From the NCBI RefSeq assembly GCF_019426345.1, contig NZ_JAHLLW010000007.1, positions 62,001 through 126,000 on the forward strand: a stretch of 64,000 nucleotides of DNA. Reading direction: 5' to 3'. Positions 1 through 7,932 of this stretch are shown here, piece after piece. A model generated the notes under the pieces. That model searched no databases. It saw only the letters and a list, made by a program, of their open reading frames with translations, and was not told where the DNA came from. The first letter of the stretch is position 1. Every line of letters begins with the position of its first letter. Both the position numbers and the translations under genes were made by a program. The DNA is from Marinomonas lutimaris. GTDB lineage: Bacteria > Pseudomonadota > Gammaproteobacteria > Pseudomonadales > Marinomonadaceae.

Positions 1-257
1 GCGTTGGCATCCCATGTTTTTGTGCCCAGCGCACGAAAGTCTGCCGCGTTATCGTAGCCTCTTAAATAACCAATAATTTCCGCAATGGCCGATTTCCAGT
101 AGCTTTTGCGCGTGGTGACGAGAGGGAATTCGCCTTTGCTTACATCATAGGTGAGGTCGGCATTAATAACGGTCAGGCAGCGCTTGCCAGTTCGCTCGTT
201 ACTCACCCATTCACCTTCGTTGACGATGCGGTTGCAAAGATCTAAATACTGTTTCAT
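1..257 (-). CDS. thyA: Thymidylate synthase, N-terminal part (runs off the left edge)
   Basis: Reading leftward from an ATG at 255-257, the frame stays open to the window edge and gives 85 residues beginning [12 protein letters not shown]. The stretch [20 protein letters not shown] followed by [15 protein letters not shown] is typical of the longer thymidylate synthase subgroup found in marine gammaproteobacteria, and differs from the E. coli form. The enzyme methylates dUMP to dTMP with methylene-tetrahydrofolate and produces dihydrofolate. The catalytic cysteine lies outside the window. The neighbouring divergent gene is dihydrofolate reductase, which recycles the dihydrofolate; thyA and folA are commonly adjacent. 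Confidence 0.93.
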   Translation of the reverse strand, partial: MKQYLDLCNRIVNEGEWVSNERTGKRCLTVINADLTYDVSKGEFPLVTTRKSYWKSAIAEIIGYLRGYDNAADFRALGTKTWDAN

Positions 258-420
258 AAAAAATGCCTTGTCTGTTTTTCCGGATGACGTTTGCTAGTGC
301 AGGTTAAGAAATGCAATCTGGATCGTCATGGGTATAATAAATGTCATTGATTATATCAGAAGCCTTTGCTCTTGGATTGTCAGAGCAAAGAAGAGCCAAG
401 ATTTTTACGCAGGTTGTTTT

Positions 421-930
421 ATGTTGTCACTTATTGTTGCTATGTCTACGAACCGAACCATCGGTATTAATAACTCCTTGCCTTGGCATTTGCCAAATGA
501 TCTTAAATACTTTAAGCAAGCGACGATGGGAAAGCCCATTGTCATGGGACGTAAAACTTTTGAATCGATTGGCAAGCCATTGCCAGGTCGTCGCAATATT
601 GTCATTAGTCGTGATCCAGCTTATCAAGCAGAGGGGATTGATGTGGTGACGACATTGGAAGATGCCATTTCCCTTGGTGAAGATATTTGCTTAGTCAATG
701 GTCAAGAAGAAGTCATGGTAATAGGCGGTGCGCAAATTTATCAACTTGCGCTTGAGCGCGCAGATCGTTTGTACATTACTCATGTGGATGCTGAAGTAAA
801 AGGCGATGCGTTTTTTCCAGAAGTAGATTGGCCATCGTTTACCCTAATAGGTGAAGAAGCGTTCGCCGCTGAAGGACCAAATCCTTACGACTACCGTTTT
901 TCTGTTTACCAAAGAACCAGCGCAGAGTAA
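421..930 (+). CDS. folA: Dihydrofolate reductase
   Basis: A 169-residue protein reduces dihydrofolate to tetrahydrofolate with NADPH. Visible family marks are MLSLIVAMS at the start, GINNSLPWHLPNDLKYFK with Trp22 and the substrate-binding Asp27, GRKTFESIGKPLPGR for NADPH binding, and GGAQIY. The frame is open back to an ATG at 328, but the extra 31 residues have no family counterpart, so the ATG at 421 is chosen. Its ribosome site is weak (a CAGG about 8 bases upstream). The gene ends 6 bases before yjbQ, so the two are probably co-transcribed. Confidence 0.95.
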   Translation: MLSLIVAMSTNRTIGINNSLPWHLPNDLKYFKQATMGKPIVMGRKTFESIGKPLPGRRNIVISRDPAYQAEGIDVVTTLEDAISLGEDICLVNGQEEVMVIGGAQIYQLALERADRLYITHVDAEVKGDAFFPEVDWPSFTLIGEEAFAAEGPNPYDYRFSVYQRTSAE

Positions 931-936
931 TTCATT

Positions 937-1362
937 ATGTGGCAGCAAGTAGAAGTTCAATTGCCAGCGATGCGTCGAGGTTTTCATTTGATCACTGATC
1001 AGGTGGAAGAAGCCCTAGCGAAGCTATCGCCAGTTTCCATTGGTTTGTTGCATGTTCAATTGCTTCACACTTCGGCATCTTTGACGATAAACGAAAATGC
1101 CGATCCTTCTGTTCGCCGAGATATGGAAAAACATTTTTCTCATATGGTGCCAGAAGATCAGCCCTATTATGAGCATATTTATGAAGGCAGCGACGACATG
1201 CCTGCGCACATTAAGGCTAGCATGTTGGGCTCATCCCTGACGATTCCTATTCGGGATAAGAGGCTGTGTTTAGGTATTTGGCAAGGCGTTTATTTAGGCG
1301 AACACCGTGATCATGGTGGGGCTAGGCGGATTGTTTTAACGCTGCAAGGTGAGCCTTGTTAG
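937..1362 (+). CDS. yjbQ: YjbQ/UPF0047 family protein
   Basis: A 141-residue protein of the YjbQ (UPF0047) family, which has been described as having secondary thiamine-phosphate synthase activity; its physiological role is not settled. The conserved [13 protein letters not shown], a DMPAHIK stretch and GEHRDHGG near the C terminus match E. coli YjbQ almost position for position in length and order. It follows folA by 6 bases and is followed by a strong hairpin terminator, so it is probably the last gene of a folA-yjbQ unit. Confidence 0.9.
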   Translation: MWQQVEVQLPAMRRGFHLITDQVEEALAKLSPVSIGLLHVQLLHTSASLTINENADPSVRRDMEKHFSHMVPEDQPYYEHIYEGSDDMPAHIKASMLGSSLTIPIRDKRLCLGIWQGVYLGEHRDHGGARRIVLTLQGEPC

Positions 1363-1423
1363 AGACTCCACGAGCAGGTCTCTATTTATTGTTTAAATAG
1401 ACAGCAGTTCTTCGATAAAAATT

Positions 1424-1454
1424 AAAACGCCGCATTTGAGAATGCGGCGTTTTT
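1424..1454. terminator. Bidirectional intrinsic terminator between yjbQ and the PAS/GGDEF gene
   Basis: A 13-bp perfect stem (1424-1436 with 1441-1453, core ACGCCGCATT) encloses a TGAG loop. It has A-runs on the left and T-runs on the right, so it can stop transcription from both convergent genes. Confidence 0.9.
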
Positions 1455-1471
1455 GTTTTGATAGCTTGAAT

Positions 1472-2695
1472 TTAGTTAACGACGATCTGTTTACAAGAGG
1501 CTTGCCCGTCTTCAACAGCTTGGTTTGCGCTAAGTGCTAGTTCTTCTATCGTTTCACCATCTTCTGGAAAGGCTGCGATACCAATGCAGAAATCCATAGG
1601 ATCTGAATTGCCTTCAAACAAAGCTGAACTTTCACTTTCTGTCGGGTTGATGATGTGTTTTAGCAGGTTTTTCGCATCTTTTACGCTGGTATTAGGTAGC
1701 AACAACAGCAGTTTATCAGGCTCTACTCGTGCTAATACATCGGCCTCGCGTATCTTTTTATAGATATAGCGAGCGGAAGTTTGAATGGCTATATTACGTG
1801 CTTCCATTGGGAGCTTGCTTAGGCGATCATTAGCATCAAGGTTGATTTTCGCCATGGTTAAAGGCGTATATTGACGTTTCGCTAAGCCTAGTTGCTTTTT
1901 AAAATGTGTCAGCGCTGCGCCACGAGTCAATAGCCCTGTTAGTTCATCAAAGGTGGCTTGATTGCGAAGATGTTCTTCTAATGCTTTCTGGTGGCTAATA
2001 TCTACCATGAAGCCAATGATCTTCTTGATGCTACCATCTGGTCCTTTTGTGTAGCTTCTGCCGCGCTCTTTTACCCACAGGTAACGTTGGTCACCAGTCA
2101 AGATTCGATATTCTACTTCATAGTAATCCTGATTTAGCGCGACATGTTCATTGACTATGGTGGCCAATTTTTTTACATCATCAGGATGAACGAGTGCGTG
2201 CCATTCAGTGGTTGAGCGTGGTGTTTTATCAAGTGGATAATTCAATAGTGTCGCAATGGATTTTGAGCAAGATACTAAATCAGACTCAGTTTCCCATATC
2301 CATAATCCCGCAGAAGATTCAGTCAGTGCGAATTTGAGTAGGGTGTTTTCGGCAGCAGAAAGATCCATATGATCAGTATTGTAAACACAGGCCAAAACCG
2401 TTTCGCCAAGATGACGCATCTCAAGCTGCATATTGATTAGCTTATCACCAACACGGATTAAGCTTTCACAGCGTTCAATGCTACCGCTTTTAACCTTGTT
2501 GTTGAGTGTCTGCCAATCTTCTGAAGAGACGGCGTCCTCGCAAAGGGATTCCCATGTGTTGGAAGGTGTCGCATTAAAATTTTCAAATAAAATTTCAAAG
2601 TTGCGATTGTATGATATTAGCTTGCCTGTGCTGCTTTCTATTATAAAAGCGGGCGTTGGCATGTACTTAAACGCGAGTTCGAAAGGCGTGTTCAT
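1472..2695 (-). CDS. PAS domain protein with degenerate GGDEF domain
   Basis: A 407-residue cytoplasmic protein with no membrane segment. Residues about 10-100 look like a first PAS domain (PTPAFIIE, YNRNFEILF). About 125-240 is a PAS_3-type domain (GLWIWETES, WHALVHPDDV, YRILTGDQRYLWV) ending in a PAC motif. About 250-405 is a GGDEF fold (FDELTGLLTR, DVLAR, IGIAAFPEDG). At the active-site position the sequence is R323-V-E-P-D-K instead of RxGGDEF, so both glycines and the catalytic Glu are gone. Diguanylate cyclase activity is therefore unlikely; a sensor or binding role is inferred. Start ATG has a GGAGCG site 6 bases upstream. It lies 22 bases downstream of rlmJ and is probably co-transcribed with it. 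Confidence 0.85.
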   Translation of the reverse strand: MNTPFELAFKYMPTPAFIIESSTGKLISYNRNFEILFENFNATPSNTWESLCEDAVSSEDWQTLNNKVKSGSIERCESLIRVGDKLINMQLEMRHLGETVLACVYNTDHMDLSAAENTLLKFALTESSAGLWIWETESDLVSCSKSIATLLNYPLDKTPRSTTEWHALVHPDDVKKLATIVNEHVALNQDYYEVEYRILTGDQRYLWVKERGRSYTKGPDGSIKKIIGFMVDISHQKALEEHLRNQATFDELTGLLTRGAALTHFKKQLGLAKRQYTPLTMAKINLDANDRLSKLPMEARNIAIQTSARYIYKKIREADVLARVEPDKLLLLLPNTSVKDAKNLLKHIINPTESESSALFEGNSDPMDFCIGIAAFPEDGETIEELALSANQAVEDGQASCKQIVVN

Positions 2696-2717
2696 GACGC
2701 GCTCCTCTATAATATAG

Positions 2718-3560
2718 CTATTCAGGGGTAATCCAAGTTACTTGGTAACCCGCTTCATTATCTTCTGCTAGCAACTTGCTGAGCACTGGCAAAAATTCCT
2801 TGGCTTCTTTTTCTAGAGTCCAAGGTGGATTGACGATAATCATACCGCTTCCTGCCATACCACGCTCTTCTTCTGTGTTTCTAATGCACAACTCAAGCAA
2901 AAGCACATTACGAATATTGGTTGTCTTCACCGATTTTAAGAGATCGTCAGCTTGTCTGCGGTTTAATACCGGATACCAAATGGCATAAGTGCCTTGAGGA
3001 AAGCGTTTGTAACCATCTTCTAATGCTTGAACCACATATTGGTAATCTTTTTTCACCTCATAAGGCGGATCCATTAGAACGAATCCACGCTTTTGCGGTG
3101 GTGGCAACATGGCTTTTACTGCAGCAAAACCATTGTCTTTGACGACATTGGCTTTACGCTTATTTGGAAAAAGCGCCGCTAAAATTGGGTAATCGTTTGG
3201 GTGCAGCTCACATAAGTGTAGTTTGTCTTTTTGACGAACGTAATAATCGACAATCTTAGGGCTGCCTGGGTAAAACTCTAAGGTATCTGTTGGGTTCATC
3301 TCGCGGACGATGTCTAATAGATTTTCCAATGGTTCAGGAAGGTTATCTTCGGTTAGCAGTCGTGCAATACCTGAGTGAAATTCTTTGTTCTTTTGCGCCT
3401 GCTCAGAGTTTAGCGAATATTGACCAATGCCAGCGTGTGTATCCAAATAGAAAAAGGGCGCGTCTTTTTTTATAAAATGGCGACATATTTGACTGACCGT
3501 CAAATGTTTTAAAATATCAGCGTGGTTGCCTGCATGATAAATATGGCGATAGCTGAGCAT
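2718..3560 (-). CDS. rlmJ: 23S rRNA (adenine-2030-N6)-methyltransferase RlmJ
   Basis: A 280-residue enzyme, the same length as E. coli RlmJ, that N6-methylates A2030 of 23S rRNA. It begins MLSYRHIYHAGNHADILKH, the family's N-terminal signature. FYLDTHAGIGQY is the S-adenosylmethionine site, and VLMDPPYEVK contains the DPPY catalytic motif of N6-adenine methylases. FYPGSP and IIVNPPW are also conserved. The frame extends 16 codons further upstream, but the ATG at 3558-3560 fits the family start and has an AGGAA site 6 bases before it. Confidence 0.95.
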   Translation of the reverse strand: MLSYRHIYHAGNHADILKHLTVSQICRHFIKKDAPFFYLDTHAGIGQYSLNSEQAQKNKEFHSGIARLLTEDNLPEPLENLLDIVREMNPTDTLEFYPGSPKIVDYYVRQKDKLHLCELHPNDYPILAALFPNKRKANVVKDNGFAAVKAMLPPPQKRGFVLMDPPYEVKKDYQYVVQALEDGYKRFPQGTYAIWYPVLNRRQADDLLKSVKTTNIRNVLLLELCIRNTEEERGMAGSGMIIVNPPWTLEKEAKEFLPVLSKLLAEDNEAGYQVTWITPE

Positions 3561-3596
3561 TGTTTTTCCTGTGGTAAGATATTGGGTTGTGAATGA

Positions 3597-3635
3597 AAAA
3601 GGCCGCAACGCCTGTATTTGGCAAAGCGGCCTTTT
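3597..3635 (-). terminator. Intrinsic terminator after ilvD
   Basis: AAAAGGCCGC at 3597-3606 pairs with GCGGCCTTTT at 3626-3635, with a 19-base loop. Read leftward from ilvD it ends in a T-run. It lies in the 94 bases separating ilvD from rlmJ. Confidence 0.8.
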
Positions 3636-3654
3636 GCGTATTACTTTTTAGATA

Positions 3655-5499
3655 TTAGTCGATTTGACTAATATCACGTACCGCTCCTTTGTCCGCACTA
3701 GTTGCAAAGTGAGCATACACTTTTAGTGCAGGAGAAACTTTACGTGGGCGCACTTCAACTGGTTTCCATGCGCTCGCGCCTTTAGCATTCATGACGTCGC
3801 GGCGGTTTTGTAGCTCTTCATCGCTAAGCAAAACATTTATCGTACGGTTTGGAATATCGATCAAAATACGGTCACCATTTTCAACTAGACCGATTGCGCC
3901 GCCAGCAGCCGCTTCAGGAGAAACGTGGCCGATAGACAGGCCAGATGTACCACCAGAGAAACGGCCGTCGGTTAGTAGTGCACAGGCTTTTCCTAACCCT
4001 TTAGACTTAATGTAAGACGTTGGGTAAAGCATTTCTTGCATGCCTGGGCCGCCTTTAGGGCCTTCGTAGCGAACAATGACAATGTCACCAGCTTCCACTT
4101 TATCATCGAGAATGTTCTTAACCGCTTCGTCTTGAGATTCCGTTACGTGAGTACGGCCTTCAAACACAAGAATTGATTCGTCTACACCGGCACTTTTTAC
4201 AACACAACCATCAAGAGCGATGTTGCCATAAAGTACGGCTAAGCCACCTTCGAGGGAAAAAGCGTTTTCGATAGAGCGAATGCAGCCTTCTGCACGATCA
4301 CCATCTAGAGAAGGCCAGCGAGTAGATTGGCTGAACGCGGTTTGCGTTGGAATGCCAGCAGGTCCTGCTTTATAAAACTCTATGACCTCAGGAGTCGGTG
4401 AACGCATAATATCCCATGTCTCTAATGCTTCGAGCATGGTTTTTGAATGCACAGTGTTACATTGGTTATGCAAAATCCCTGCGCGATCCAGCTCACCTAG
4501 CAAGGCAAAAATACCACCGGCACGGTGTACGTCTTCAACGTGGTATTTCGGTGAGTTTGGCGCTACTTTGCATAGTTGAGGCACTTTACGAGACAAGCGA
4601 TCAATGTCTTGCATGGTGAAATCAACACCTGCTTCATTGGCAATTGCCAATAAGTGCAAGATAGTGTTGGTTGAGCCGCCCATGGCGATGTCTAAAGTCA
4701 TGGCATTTTCAAAGGCTTCGAAGCTTGCAATAGCGCGTGGTGCCCAGTTTGCTTCATCGTTTTCGTAGAAACGTTTAGTGATGTCTACGATGCGACGACC
4801 AGCATCTAAAAACAAACGGCGACGATCTGAATGGGTCGCTAATGTTGTGCCGTTGCCCGGCAAGCTTAGACCAAGTGCTTCGGTTAAGCAGTTCATTGAG
4901 TTCGCGGTAAACATGCCAGAACAAGAACCACAGGTTGGGCACGCTGAGCGTTCGTATTCGGCAACTTTTTCATCTGTTGCCGTAGGGTCAGCAGCGATAA
5001 CCATGGCATCGACTAGGTCAAGTTTGTTCTCGGAAAGTTTGGTTTTGCCCGCCTCCATTGGACCGCCAGATACAAAAATTACCGGAATGTTTAGGCGCAT
5101 AGCGGCCATTAGCATCCCAGGTGTGATTTTGTCACAGTTAGAAATACAAACCATGGCATCGGCGCAATGGGCATTAACCATATATTCAACAGAATCTGCG
5201 ATCAGATCACGAGATGGAAGGCTGTAAAGCATGCCGTCATGACCCATGGCGATACCGTCGTCGACAGCGATAGTGTTAAATTCTTTCGCTACACCACCTG
5301 CGGCTTCAATTTCACGAGCGACCAGTTGGCCCATGTCTTTAAGATGTACATGACCTGGTACAAATTGAGTGAAAGAGTTGACCACTGCTATGATTGGCTT
5401 TTGAAAATCATCGTCTGTCATTCCTGTTGCACGCCATAGAGCGCGAGCTCCGGCCATATTACGGCCTGAGGTGGTTGTCTTGGAACGGTATATTGGCAT
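3655..5499 (-). CDS. ilvD: Dihydroxy-acid dehydratase
   Basis: A 614-residue iron-sulfur enzyme that dehydrates 2,3-dihydroxy-isovalerate and its methylvalerate homologue in valine and isoleucine synthesis. Landmarks are [27 protein letters not shown], the cluster cysteines in [11 protein letters not shown] and [25 protein letters not shown] and GRFSGGTSG. The start is set at ATG 5497-5499 ([14 protein letters not shown]). An in-frame ATG four codons earlier would sit inside the apparent GTGGGGA ribosome site. It stands alone between its terminator and a divergent EAL-HDOD gene. Confidence 0.97.
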   Translation of the reverse strand: MPIYRSKTTTSGRNMAGARALWRATGMTDDDFQKPIIAVVNSFTQFVPGHVHLKDMGQLVAREIEAAGGVAKEFNTIAVDDGIAMGHDGMLYSLPSRDLIADSVEYMVNAHCADAMVCISNCDKITPGMLMAAMRLNIPVIFVSGGPMEAGKTKLSENKLDLVDAMVIAADPTATDEKVAEYERSACPTCGSCSGMFTANSMNCLTEALGLSLPGNGTTLATHSDRRRLFLDAGRRIVDITKRFYENDEANWAPRAIASFEAFENAMTLDIAMGGSTNTILHLLAIANEAGVDFTMQDIDRLSRKVPQLCKVAPNSPKYHVEDVHRAGGIFALLGELDRAGILHNQCNTVHSKTMLEALETWDIMRSPTPEVIEFYKAGPAGIPTQTAFSQSTRWPSLDGDRAEGCIRSIENAFSLEGGLAVLYGNIALDGCVVKSAGVDESILVFEGRTHVTESQDEAVKNILDDKVEAGDIVIVRYEGPKGGPGMQEMLYPTSYIKSKGLGKACALLTDGRFSGGTSGLSIGHVSPEAAAGGAIGLVENGDRILIDIPNRTINVLLSDEELQNRRDVMNAKGASAWKPVEVRPRKVSPALKVYAHFATSADKGAVRDISQID

Positions 5500-5575
5500 T
5501 ATTTTCCCCACAGATTTTTGCTTTATTGTGCTTTATGTAGTTGTCCACATTTAATGAGTCCATGTTACCAAGATT

Positions 5576-5608
5576 ATTGCCTATGCCCAATGGCAATTTT
5601 TAGGCAAT
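5576..5608. promoter_or_regulatory. Repeated ATTGCC/GGCAAT element in the ilvD/EAL-HDOD divergent region
   Basis: ATTGCC at 5576-5581 and GGCAAT at 5592-5597 form an inverted repeat, and a second GGCAAT lies at 5603-5608. The position between two divergent starts suits an operator, but no known regulator motif was recognised. Confidence 0.3.
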
Positions 5609-5660
5609 ATTGAGACACTGTACAAATCAATACTGATACTTTTATTGAAATGGAAACGAT

Positions 5661-6881
5661 ATGGCCGAAAATGTACTATCAGCCCACTCTAATGTCGCAT
5701 TGGCAAGACAGCCAATAGTAGACAGTCGCCTTGCTGTAATGGGGTATGAACTTCTTTACCGCAAAAATATTTTTGCGGCGCAGGCTGATGTCATTGATGA
5801 GGTTGGCGCAACGGCTCAGGTTATTGCTGCTAGTCTTTTTGAGCTTGGTATGGAAAACCTTGTGGGGACAAGTAAGGCGTTTATTAATTTTCCTCGGGCT
5901 TATCTGTTAAGCCACAGTGGTATGCCTATCAATAAAGAAAATATCGTGGTTGAAGTGTTGGAAGGTTCGGGCTTTGATGCCATTTTATTGTCGTCTTTAC
6001 GTCGCTGGGTAAAAGATGGTTGCTCCATCGCATTAGACGATTTTGTGTTTGATAGTAAGTTAACACCTTTTATTGAACTAGCGGACTACATTAAATTAGA
6101 TGTTCAGGCTTTAGGTCGAGATAATTTCCATCAGCAAGTTGAGGCGCTAAGGGGCTTTAGTATTAAAATTATTGCTGAGAAAGTTGAGACGTGGGAAGAC
6201 TATCAATTTTGCCGTTTGCTAGGCGTTGAATATTTTCAGGGCTACTTTTTTGAAAAGCCTGAGCTGGTATCTAGCAAAGCGTCTAAAGTGAACAGCATGA
6301 CACTATTGCGCTTGATGTCATCGCTTTTAAATACTTCTACTTTAAGTGTCGACGATCTAGAGCGAATCGTTAGTCAAGATGCGGGGCTGGTTCATAAGTT
6401 ACTGCGTTATTTGAATTCTCCAGTGACAGGGCTTGTTGCTTCTGTTGATTCTGTGCGTTTGGCTATTATGCTGATCGGTGTGGAGAAACTAAAATCGCTA
6501 ACAAATTTGCTATTAATGTCTGAGATGGTAGGTGATAGACATGTTTTGCTCGAGCAAATCATGGTGCGTGCAAAACATGCTGAGTTGTTTGCCCAAAGCC
6601 GAGGTTATAACAATCAGGATAAATATTTCTTAGCGGGAATGTTATCGATGATTGATGTTTGCACAGGTATGCAATTAGACGAAGTACTTGGTGAGCTGCC
6701 TTTGCCTAGCGAGTTTATCAACGCCATTGTGCACCGATCTGGAAGAGTGGGTAATGCGCTTGATCTGGTTGAGCACTATGGTAACGGTCATACCATCAAG
6801 AATCCTCAAGACTTAGAAGATTTGAAACAGACCTATTTAGACGCGATCAAGTGGACTGACGAGTTTCTTGTTGCTATATGA
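5661..6881 (+). CDS. EAL-HDOD signalling protein (YuxH type)
   Basis: A 406-residue protein of the EAL plus HDOD (YuxH) family. Residues about 12-205 are a divergent EAL fold: ARQPIVD, GYELLYR in place of the EALLR motif, LDDFV, YIKLD and YFQGYFFEKP. Because the first motif is ELLYR and metal-binding positions are altered, cyclic-di-GMP hydrolysis is doubtful. Residues about 210-400 are the HDOD domain (LSVDDLERIVSQDAGLVHKLLRYLNS, SVRLAIMLIGVEKL), a catalytically dead HD fold used in signal output. The start has a GGAAACG site. Directly downstream lies a Csr-type small RNA, but no shared regulation is shown. Confidence 0.9.
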   Translation: MAENVLSAHSNVALARQPIVDSRLAVMGYELLYRKNIFAAQADVIDEVGATAQVIAASLFELGMENLVGTSKAFINFPRAYLLSHSGMPINKENIVVEVLEGSGFDAILLSSLRRWVKDGCSIALDDFVFDSKLTPFIELADYIKLDVQALGRDNFHQQVEALRGFSIKIIAEKVETWEDYQFCRLLGVEYFQGYFFEKPELVSSKASKVNSMTLLRLMSSLLNTSTLSVDDLERIVSQDAGLVHKLLRYLNSPVTGLVASVDSVRLAIMLIGVEKLKSLTNLLLMSEMVGDRHVLLEQIMVRAKHAELFAQSRGYNNQDKYFLAGMLSMIDVCTGMQLDEVLGELPLPSEFINAIVHRSGRVGNALDLVEHYGNGHTIKNPQDLEDLKQTYLDAIKWTDEFLVAI

Positions 6882-6911
6882 CTCTGTATGGTTGAATGAA
6901 TAATCAAGGTT

Positions 6912-6929
6912 TGTAGTCCTTTTCTTACA
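6912..6929 (+). promoter_or_regulatory. GacA-type upstream activating sequence
   Basis: TGTAGTCCTTTTCTTACA matches the GacA box (TGTAAG, six bases, CTTACA): the right half is perfect and the left half has four of six bases. It lies about 150-170 bases upstream of the predicted start of the GGA-rich small RNA, similar to its placement before rsmY/rsmZ in pseudomonads. No response regulator gene is in this window. Confidence 0.65.
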
Positions 6930-7043
6930 TGCCTGTAGGCGTTTCCCGTTTGTTACGTGGCTAAATGTCATATCTCTCTGTAATTTTTGTTTATCTTGTT
7001 GATTTTTAAGTAAATATTTCTGTTTTATCGTTTTTTTGAAAAG

Positions 7044-7071
7044 TTGATATATTTTTTCAAGCTGGTAAATT
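7044..7071 (+). promoter_or_regulatory. Candidate sigma-70 promoter of the small RNA
   Basis: TTGATA at 7044-7049 and TAAATT at 7066-7071 are separated by 16 bases, placing a start near 7078. The surrounding DNA is AT-rich. The exact start is not certain. Confidence 0.4.
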
Positions 7072-7077
7072 GAGTCT

Positions 7078-7334
7078 TATCCAAACGGAATTCATGGATG
7101 AAAAGCGCATGAAGTGCTTATTGATATACCATAGATGGTGTTGAGGATTGAGCTTGGATGTTCAAGAACAATGGATTGTTCAAAGGAATAACGTGGTTTG
7201 ATGGATTGCACCATGCGATAAGGATAGTTTGGATGCTTCATGATGAAGCGAACAGTGATGTTTTAACTCATCGGAAGAGTTGCTTGACAGGATGTTAGCA
7301 AAAAGCAGGGTTGCCAATAGGCGCCCTTTTTTTT
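7078..7334 (+). ncRNA. CsrB/RsmZ-type CsrA(RsmA)-sequestering small RNA
   Basis: About 255 bases without a credible ORF carry 11 GGA triplets between 7087 and 7292. Several sit in hairpin loops, the layout used by CsrB, RsmY and RsmZ to titrate the translational regulator CsrA/RsmA. TCATGGATGA at 7092-7101 matches the high-affinity RsmA/RsmE consensus. GAACAATGGATTGTTC at 7166-7181 is a 6-bp stem with a TGGA loop. GCTTCATGATGAAGC at 7235-7249 is another hairpin. An intrinsic terminator closes the RNA and a GacA-type box lies upstream. Size is closer to CsrC than to RsmZ. The 5' end is estimated; I saw no other reading that explains the GGA density. Confidence 0.85.
7307..7334 (+). terminator. 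Intrinsic terminator of the small RNA
   Basis: AGGGTTGCC pairs with GGCGCCCT around an AATA loop (7307-7327, one bulge and one G-T pair), followed by eight T residues. Confidence 0.85.
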
Positions 7335-7383
7335 GTCTAAAATTTATCATACGTCGATTTTCATCGGTATGAAAGTTAAGCAT

Positions 7384-7413
7384 AAAAAAAGCGACTCAAG
7401 AGTCGCTTTTTTA
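7384..7413 (-). terminator. Terminator for fdxA (bidirectional)
   Basis: GCGACT (7391-7396), CAAG loop, AGTCGC (7401-7406), preceded by an A-run and followed by a T-run. It lies 35 bases beyond the fdxA stop and backs up the small RNA terminator in the other direction. Confidence 0.85.
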
Positions 7414-7447
7414 CATTCTTGGCTTTGAAATTTGCTACACAGTTAAA

Positions 7448-7771
7448 TTAGCGCTCTAAATGCTCTAATTTATCTTCAACACCATCCCACTGAGCGGCAT
7501 CAGGGAGTGCGTCTTTTTTCTCTGCAATGTTTGGCCAGATCAAAGATAAGTCTCTGTTCAATTCTACGAACACTTCTTGGTCTTCAGGCAATTCATCTTC
7601 AGAAAAGATGGCATTGGCTGGACATTCAGGTTCACACAATGCGCAGTCGATACACTCGTCAGGATTGATGGCTAAAAAGTTAGGGCCTTCGTAGAAGCAG
7701 TCCACAGGACAAACTTCAACACAGTCAGTGTATTTGCAGCGAATGCAGTTATCGGTAACGATGAAAGCCAT
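7448..7771 (-). CDS. fdxA: 7Fe ferredoxin FdxA
   Basis: A 107-residue low-potential electron carrier holding one [3Fe-4S] and one [4Fe-4S] cluster. The cysteines fall as in Azotobacter ferredoxin I: Cys9, Cys17 and Cys50 for the 3Fe cluster and Cys21, Cys40, Cys43 and Cys46 for the 4Fe cluster, with non-ligand Cys12 and Cys25. The N terminus [20 protein letters not shown] and the acidic C-terminal half are family typical. fdxA commonly sits beside mutS in gammaproteobacteria, as here (mutS ends the next leftward gene, 161 bases upstream). Confidence 0.96.
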   Translation of the reverse strand: MAFIVTDNCIRCKYTDCVEVCPVDCFYEGPNFLAINPDECIDCALCEPECPANAIFSEDELPEDQEVFVELNRDLSLIWPNIAEKKDALPDAAQWDGVEDKLEHLER

Positions 7772-7898
7772 TCGACTTCTCCTTACAAGGTATAAAAATG
7801 ATTGCGCACTATTTTAGAGGTATAGGCCATTTGGCGGCAAGCAACAATCGTAAAAAGTCTACATTTATCTGCTATTAGCTTATATCGACAGCAGCTTA

Positions 7899-7927
7899 TA
7901 TCGAGACCTTTTGTAAAGGTCTCGATA
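7899..7927. terminator. 13-bp hairpin after mutS
   Basis: TATCGAGACCTTT (7899-7911) pairs with AAAGGTCTCGATA (7915-7927) around a 3-base loop, 5 bases beyond the mutS stop. There is no T-run, so it may act as an mRNA 3'-end stabiliser or a weak terminator. AGCTTATATCGA occurs twice just beside it (7877 and 7894). Confidence 0.5.
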
Positions 7928-7932
7928 ACGTA

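Noticed and set aside
328-420. Longer folA start giving 31 more residues
   Set aside because: Dihydrofolate reductases begin at MLSLIVAMS; the extension has no homologous counterpart.
5500-5511. Longer ilvD start four codons upstream
   Set aside because: That ATG lies in the apparent ribosome site, and the family begins at MPIYRS.
7180-7383. A 67-codon minus-strand open frame covering the GGA-rich RNA region
   Set aside because: It runs through the hairpins and terminator of the small RNA, has no ribosome site or recognisable domain, and its composition follows from the antisense of repeated GGA motifs.
7899-7927. mutS-adjacent hairpin and doubled AGCTTATATCGA as a mobile-element end
   Set aside because: The repeat is short and local, with no target duplication or transposase remnant; a transcript-end hairpin is the simpler reading.
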